Shown one piece after another: positions 5,878 through 10,133 of a DNA stretch of 10,133 bases. Below the pieces are notes generated by a model. The model was not told where the DNA came from and searched no databases. It worked only from the letters and a program-made list of their open reading frames with translations. The DNA comes from Comamonas sp. (GTDB lineage: Bacteria > Pseudomonadota > Gammaproteobacteria > Burkholderiales > Burkholderiaceae_C), in NCBI GenBank assembly GCA_019236485.1, contig JAFAIY010000335.1, forward strand, positions 1 through 10,133. The letters are read 5' to 3'. The position numbers and the translations under genes were made by a program. The number at the start of each line of letters is the position of its first letter. Within the stretch, counting starts at the first letter, position 1.

Positions 5878-5928
5878 AATTCATAGCTGCCAGCGCGCAG
5901 CTAGCCTGGGTTTTATGCCAATTTAACC
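5875..5928. repeat. AGCTGCCAGCGC-type dispersed repeat and likely bidirectional terminator
   Basis: TAGCTGC (5884-5890) and GCAGCTA (5897-5903) form a 7-bp stem with a 6-base loop, flanked by AAATT (5878-5882) on the left and GGGTTTTATGCCAATTT on the right. The element fills the whole 52-bp gap between two convergent genes and abuts the MFS stop codon. From memory, 'ATAGCTGCYAGCGC' repeats ending near GCCAATTT are very common between genes in Comamonadaceae. The T-run after the stem fits rightward termination of the MFS gene; A-rich sequence on the left would serve the opposite strand. Confidence 0.5.
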
Positions 5929-5929
5929 C

Positions 5930-7069
5930 CTAACCCGGTGGAATCTGCGGCCGGCGCCCCAGCCATAGCAGGGCCAGCCAGCTGGCCAGCGCCATGCAGG
6001 CCAGCCAGGCCAGATGCGGCAGGGCCGCAACCAGGGGTGCGCCCAGCTGGTTGTAGCGCAGCGAGGCCTGTATGCCGGCCGTGCTCGGCGAGAGCCAGCG
6101 CAGCCACTGCAGCGGCTCGGGCAAGGCCTCTACGGGCCAGGTGAAGCCGCCCAGAAAAGCCAGCGGGATCGAAGAAAACAGCACCACCTGCAAGGCCCGC
6201 TCGCGGTCGGCCAGCCACCAGCCCAGCAGGCCGGCGCAGCCCACGACGGCCGGCACAAAGCAGGCCAGCAGCGCCAGCGCCCCCCAGGGATTGCCGCCAT
6301 GCGGAAAGTCCTGCCAGATGAAAATCCAGCCGAAATAGAACAGCCCGGCCAGCCAGCCCGGCACGCATAAAGCCAGCAACCGCGCCAGCCACTGGCGCGC
6401 GCCGGCGCGGTCCGCACCCTGCTCGCGCCAGGCGCCCACCAGCAGCGCGCTGCCCATCAACAGCGTCTGCTGCAATATGAGCACGGACACGGCCGCCACC
6501 ACAAAGCTGCCATAGCCCTCGGTGGGATTGAACAAGGCCAGGGCCTGGGCGCTCACGGGCGAGCGGCTGACTGCGGCCTGCGGCGCGCTTTGCCCGCCGG
6601 CCTGCAGGCGCTTGATCTCCACGCCGGCCGAGACGGTGCCGAAAGCTTCGGCAAAGCCGTACTGAACCTGTTTGCTGACCAGTGGATAGGCGCCGTTGGC
6701 GTAGACCGGGATCACCACGTTCGCGCGGCGCAGCACGTCGCGCTTGAGATCACGCGGCAACAGCGCATAGCCCATAACCTCGCCACGCCACACGGCCTCG
6801 CGCGCCTCGCCCTCGTCGGCCGTAACCAGTTGCGGGTCTATGCGCGGGCTGGCCTGGGCAAAGCGCAGCATCTGCCGGGCCAGGCCCGAGTTGTCCTGCA
6901 CGACCACGGCCACGGGCACGCGCTGCACCACTTCGGAGCTGTAGAACCAGGGATAGAAAAAGCCGTAGAGCACGGGCGCACCGCACAGCAGCAGTACCGC
7001 GCCCTTGTCGCGCAGCATGGCCGCCAGGCTGTTAAGCCACAGGCGCAGAAAACCGGTTTGGGCGTCCAT
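5930..7069 (-). CDS. ABC-2 type transporter permease (second of the pair)
   Basis: 379-residue inner-membrane subunit of the ABC-2 permease class (YhhJ/YbhR-like). One span lies near the N-terminus (about 22-43), followed by a large periplasmic domain (about 45-183) and a C-terminal membrane block (about 186-370). The C-terminal block contains the class-typical FLGGFTWPVEALP (305-317), resembling the FSG-FP motif. Such proteins form the membrane channel of exporters that hand substrate to a HlyD adaptor. The ATG at 7069 follows the stop of the other permease gene by 3 bp, so it is probably translationally coupled; it is the last visible gene of the operon. The TVSAGVE string at 145-151 is shared with the other permease (TLSAGVE), pointing to tandem duplication. 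No nucleotide-binding domain is present in the protein or after the gene. Confidence 0.92.
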   Translation of the reverse strand: MDAQTGFLRLWLNSLAAMLRDKGAVLLLCGAPVLYGFFYPWFYSSEVVQRVPVAVVVQDNSGLARQMLRFAQASPRIDPQLVTADEGEAREAVWRGEVMGYALLPRDLKRDVLRRANVVIPVYANGAYPLVSKQVQYGFAEAFGTVSAGVEIKRLQAGGQSAPQAAVSRSPVSAQALALFNPTEGYGSFVVAAVSVLILQQTLLMGSALLVGAWREQGADRAGARQWLARLLALCVPGWLAGLFYFGWIFIWQDFPHGGNPWGALALLACFVPAVVGCAGLLGWWLADRERALQVVLFSSIPLAFLGGFTWPVEALPEPLQWLRWLSPSTAGIQASLRYNQLGAPLVAALPHLAWLACMALASWLALLWLGRRPQIPPG

Positions 7070-7072
7070 GGA

Positions 7073-8269
7073 TCAGCGCCCTCCCCATTTGTCAGGCCGC
7101 TGCAGGCCGCGCCACAGGCCCACCGAGGCCAGCGCCAGCAGCACCAGCGCCGCCAGCAGCAGGCCGCAGACCACGGGCAGGGTCTGGGCCACGGGCGCGC
7201 CCATCTGCCACTGCTCTATCTGCAGCCTTGCGTAATGGGTGTAAGGCATGGACAGCGCCCAGCCGCGCGCGCTGCCCGTCATGGCCAGCAGCGGAAAACC
7301 CACGCCGCTGAATGCGAAGGCCGGCGCCGACAGCAGCCCCGTGCCCGACAGCGCCGTGCGCAGCGACAGCGTGATGCCGGCCAGCGCCGCGCCGGCTGCC
7401 AGGCTCAGCAGCACCAGGGCCGCCAGGCCCAGACCAATCCAGGCCATGCTGCCGGCCACGGCCCAGCCGCGCAGCTGGGCCAGATACAGCAAGGCCGCCA
7501 TGCCGCAACCCCACAGCAGCACAGCCGGCGGCAGCAGCTTGCCCAGCAGGGCCGCCGCCACCCGGGCCAGGCCGGTGGGCTGGCCGTCCGGGCTCAGTCC
7601 TTCATTCAACCATTGGCCCAGCGTGCGCTCGCGCAGCTCGCGGCCCACGGACCAGGCGCCGGCCGTCATGGCCAGGATGTGGATCAGCGCGGGCACCAGC
7701 GCGGCGGCCAGGAACAGCTCGTAATTGGTGGAGACGTTGAACAGCGCCACCAATTGGGTCTTGATGGGCTCCATCTGCACGCGCAGCACCTGGTGGGGCG
7801 AGCCGCGCTTGGCCGCGGCCTGCATTTCCACGCCGGCCGACAGCGTGCCCACCACCTGGCGCACATCGCGCTGCAGCAGGCTCGATGCGGTGGCCAGCTG
7901 CGCGTTATGCAGCAGCGTGATGGCGCCGCCCGCGCCCTGCTTCACGTCGCGCGCCAGATCCGGCGGGATATGCACCACGCCATAGACGTCCATGCGCTGC
8001 AGCGCCTCGGCGGCCTCGCCGCGGTTGAGCACCACCTGGCGCAGCTCCAGCCCCGGCGTGGCTTCCAGCATGCGCACCAGCTGGCGCGACAGCGAGGAAT
8101 GGTCTTCATTCCAGACGGCAATCGGCAGCCGGTAAGGCTGGCCGGCCGAGAAAATCCAGCACATCAGGCCCAGGGCCAGCATAGGCACCCAGCTGACCAT
8201 GGCCCAGTCCCAGGGGCTGGCCCTGAGCCGCCGCCATTCGCGGCGCAGGCTGGCCGCAAAAGGACTCAC
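7073..8269 (-). CDS. ABC-2 type transporter permease (first of the pair)
   Basis: 398-residue inner-membrane permease. A basic N-terminus (RREWRRLR at 9-16) precedes the first span (about 22-43); a periplasmic domain (about 45-183) is followed by about five spans (184-208, 243-265, 272-302, 312-331 and 364-386). The motif FSGVGFPLLAM at 320-330 is characteristic of ABC-2 permeases, and RELRERTLGQWL (210-221) resembles the cytoplasmic coupling segment of the family. The start is a GTG at 8269, whose last two bases belong to the upstream adaptor's TGA (GTGA overlap), which argues for translational coupling. It pairs with the downstream permease, giving a heterodimer as in YbhS/YbhR. The substrate is unknown; relatives export drugs or other amphipathic compounds. 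Confidence 0.93.
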   Translation of the reverse strand: MSPFAASLRREWRRLRASPWDWAMVSWVPMLALGLMCWIFSAGQPYRLPIAVWNEDHSSLSRQLVRMLEATPGLELRQVVLNRGEAAEALQRMDVYGVVHIPPDLARDVKQGAGGAITLLHNAQLATASSLLQRDVRQVVGTLSAGVEMQAAAKRGSPHQVLRVQMEPIKTQLVALFNVSTNYELFLAAALVPALIHILAMTAGAWSVGRELRERTLGQWLNEGLSPDGQPTGLARVAAALLGKLLPPAVLLWGCGMAALLYLAQLRGWAVAGSMAWIGLGLAALVLLSLAAGAALAGITLSLRTALSGTGLLSAPAFAFSGVGFPLLAMTGSARGWALSMPYTHYARLQIEQWQMGAPVAQTLPVVCGLLLAALVLLALASVGLWRGLQRPDKWGGR

Positions 8270-9309
8270 GCCCCGCCCTCGACAATGACGCTCATGCCCG
8301 GGCGCGCGCCCTCTATGGGCTTGGCCGGCCTGGCCCGCACCTCAAAGGTTCGTGCATCGAAGCCCTGGCTGCCGCGCGTGCTGCGCCAGGTCGCGAAATC
8401 GGGCAGCACGCCGAGGAAATACACCTCGAACTCGGCCTGGCGGTTGTCCAGCGCCGGCAGCCGGCCCTTGAAGCGGCTCTTCATCGCAAAGCGCTGCAGC
8501 TGGTCCTCGCGCACATTGAGCACCACCCACTGGTCGCTGAGGTCCACCACGGTGACCACCGACACGCCCTGGGGCGAGAGCTCGCCCTGCTTGGCCAGCA
8601 CATTCGCCACCTCGCCGCCCACGGGGCTGCGCAGCTGGGTCTCGGCCTCGGCGGCCTTGACCTCGGCCACCACGCCATCGACCTGGCGCGCCTGGGCGGC
8701 GGCGGCCGTCTTGTCCTCCACGCGTGCACCGCTGGCCGCCATCTCGAACTGGGCCTTGGCGGCCTGGGCCTGGGCATCCGAGGCGCGCCAGTTGGTCTGG
8801 GCCTCGTCGCGTTTCTGGGCCGACACCAAGCCTTGATTGAACAGGCTCTGCACGCGCTCGTACGAGGTCTTGGCCAGCTCGGCCGCTGCCTGGGCGCGCT
8901 GCCAGCTCAGACGGGCCATCTGCACCTCCTCGGGACGGGCGCCGTTGCTGGCCTTGGCGGCCACAGCCTGGGCCGCATCGCGGGCCGCCTGGGCCTGGGC
9001 CAGCTTGGCCTGCACCTCGGGGCTGTCCATTTCCACCAGCAGATCGCCGGGCCGGATGAGCTGACCTTCTGTCACATGCACCTTGGAGATGCGGGCCGTG
9101 ACCTTGGGCGCGATATCGGCCTCACGCGCCTCCATCTGGCCCTGGAAATACGGAACTGCGGGCTGGGCCGCGCGCCAGAAGCCCCAGACAATGAAGATCA
9201 GCACCGCGGCCACGGCGATCAGCGCCGCCACGGGCGGGCGGCGCCTGGCCTGCTTGGGCTCCTCGGGGCTGGGACTGGAGGGCGGCGAGGTCGGTTGGGC
9301 TGTATTCAT
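8266..9309 (-). CDS. HlyD-family periplasmic adaptor (membrane fusion protein)
   Basis: 347-residue adaptor that would link the inner-membrane permeases to the TolC-like channel. A Pro/Ser-rich cytoplasmic start and RRR (22-24) precede one membrane span (about 26-44). The biotinyl-lipoyl half-motif lies at about 61-97 (IAPKVTARISKVHVTEGQ and PGDLLVEMDSPEV). A long coiled-coil hairpin covers about 98-225, including GARPEEV (123-129). The second lipoyl half follows (LRSPVGGEV), then the barrel domain with DFATWRSTR (304-312) and RPGMSVIVEGGA at the end. In the adaptor families I know, this architecture belongs with YbhG/YhiI-type exporters. The ATG at 9309 overlaps the TolC-like gene's TGA by ATGA, and its own stop overlaps the permease GTG, so all are one operon. 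Confidence 0.94.
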   Translation of the reverse strand: MNTAQPTSPPSSPSPEEPKQARRRPPVAALIAVAAVLIFIVWGFWRAAQPAVPYFQGQMEAREADIAPKVTARISKVHVTEGQLIRPGDLLVEMDSPEVQAKLAQAQAARDAAQAVAAKASNGARPEEVQMARLSWQRAQAAAELAKTSYERVQSLFNQGLVSAQKRDEAQTNWRASDAQAQAAKAQFEMAASGARVEDKTAAAAQARQVDGVVAEVKAAEAETQLRSPVGGEVANVLAKQGELSPQGVSVVTVVDLSDQWVVLNVREDQLQRFAMKSRFKGRLPALDNRQAEFEVYFLGVLPDFATWRSTRGSQGFDARTFEVRARPAKPIEGARPGMSVIVEGGA

Positions 9310-10133
9310 GGAGCGTCTGCTTTGATCTGGATATCGGCACGGGCCATGTAGCGGCTGAACTCACCGCTCTGCCCCGTACTCTCTAGCAAGGCGGCCAGCG
9401 CCTGCACATACTGGTTGGCGGCCACTGCGCGTTCGGTCTGCACCTTGGCCAGGTTGAGCTGGGCATCGATCAGCTCCAGCGCCGTGCTGGTGCCTTCCTT
9501 CAGGCCGGCCGCGCGCAGCCGCAGCAGCTCGCGCGCCAGATCCTCCTGGGCCTGGCCGGACAGGTACTGGGTGCGCGACTGCTCCACGGCCAGCCAGTTC
9601 TTCTCGACCAGCAGCGCGATGTCGGCGCGCACCTGGGCATCGGTGAGCTCGGCCTGCTCCACCTTGCGCTGGCCCGCGGCCGAGAGCTTGTCGCGGTCTA
9701 TGCTGTCCCACAGCGTCCAGCGCACGGCCACGCCGGCCACCCAGTTGGGCTTGCCCGAGGTGTTGACTTCGCGCATGCCGAAGGCCAGCACCTGGGACTT
9801 GCGCAACGCCTCGGTGGCATCGTGTAGCGACTCGGCCTGGCGGCGCTTGGCTGCCACCTTGCTCAGGCCCGGGTGGTGGCTCTGGGCCGCGTCCAGAAAC
9901 TGCTGCAGCGGCGGCAAGGCCTCGCTGCTGACAAACAAGGGGGAGCTGGGGCGCACGCCGCCGGCTGCATGTACCGTACGCAACAAGGCGCTGCGGGCCA
10001 GGCGCGCATCGTCGTCGGCCTTGCGCGCCTGCTGCTGGGCATCGGCCAGGGCCGCGCTGGCCTGCAGCCGCTCGACCTGGGCGATCACGCCGGCCTTGAG
10101 CATGCGTTGAGCCGCGTCGTCATGGGCGCGCAC
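9306..10133 (-). CDS. TolC-family outer-membrane efflux protein, C-terminal part (5' end outside the window)
   Basis: The last 275 residues of an outer-membrane channel; the frame is open at the right edge, so the signal peptide and first repeat are not seen. The visible part has helical stretches rich in Ala, Gln and Leu (about 20-55), and a short strand segment WVAGVAVRWTLWDSIDRDKL (131-150) that fits the beta-barrel hairpin. Another long helical hairpin follows (155-255), including GTSTALELIDAQLNLAKVQTE (214-234), a typical end-of-domain pattern. The channel would accept substrate from the adaptor encoded next (ATGA overlap) and pass it out of the cell. The family assignment is firm; no true start can be chosen. 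Confidence 0.93.
   Translation of the reverse strand: MRAHDDAAQRMLKAGVIAQVERLQASAALADAQQQARKADDDARLARSALLRTVHAAGGVRPSSPLFVSSEALPPLQQFLDAAQSHHPGLSKVAAKRRQAESLHDATEALRKSQVLAFGMREVNTSGKPNWVAGVAVRWTLWDSIDRDKLSAAGQRKVEQAELTDAQVRADIALLVEKNWLAVEQSRTQYLSGQAQEDLARELLRLRAAGLKEGTSTALELIDAQLNLAKVQTERAVAANQYVQALAALLESTGQSGEFSRYMARADIQIKADAP

Noticed and set aside
6590..8836. 748-codon + strand open frame opposite the exporter operon
   Set aside because: It is His/Gln/Arg-rich and crosses three real gene boundaries, so it is an antisense shadow despite its length.

Overview
The window is GC-rich, gene-dense bacterial chromosome, most likely from a Comamonadaceae betaproteobacterium (Comamonas/Delftia/Acidovorax-like). 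I infer this from the short N-terminus of its HrpA helicase and from two repeat sequences that, from memory, I associate with that family: the AGCTGCCAGCGC-type repeat between convergent genes near 5880, and the palindromic 'CCCCCGAGGGGG' element near 342-428. No search was possible, so the genus is not fixed.

Left part (1-1765). The N-terminal third of the DEAH-box RNA helicase HrpA runs leftwards off the edge and carries an in-frame insertion that looks like an intergenic repeat. Upstream of it, on the same strand, is a small WXXGXW-repeat lipoprotein. A 187-bp divergent spacer holds a perfect 8-bp dyad and an 11-bp-period direct repeat. It separates the lipoprotein from a 39-codon ORF for a small membrane protein on the + strand.

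Middle part (1906-5877, + strand). Three genes make an apparent uncharacterised envelope module: a double zinc-ribbon protein with one membrane anchor, a lipoprotein 5 bp downstream, and a polytopic membrane protein ending in a third zinc ribbon of identical cysteine spacing. A structured spacer, then a 12-TM MFS transporter, follow.

Right part (5930-10133, - strand). This is a tightly packed exporter operon, transcribed right to left: TolC-family outer-membrane protein (5' end outside the window), HlyD-family periplasmic adaptor, and two paralogous ABC-2-type permeases. The junctions are 4-bp, 4-bp and a 3-bp gap, so the genes are probably translationally coupled. Together they would span inner membrane, periplasm and outer membrane, but no ATPase gene lies in the visible part or immediately after it.

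Most of the window is ordinary chromosomal housekeeping and transport. The least described parts are the zinc-ribbon/lipoprotein/zinc-ribbon module, the small membrane protein, and the repeat insertion in hrpA. I see no tRNA, rRNA, CRISPR array, transposase, phage gene or replication origin.
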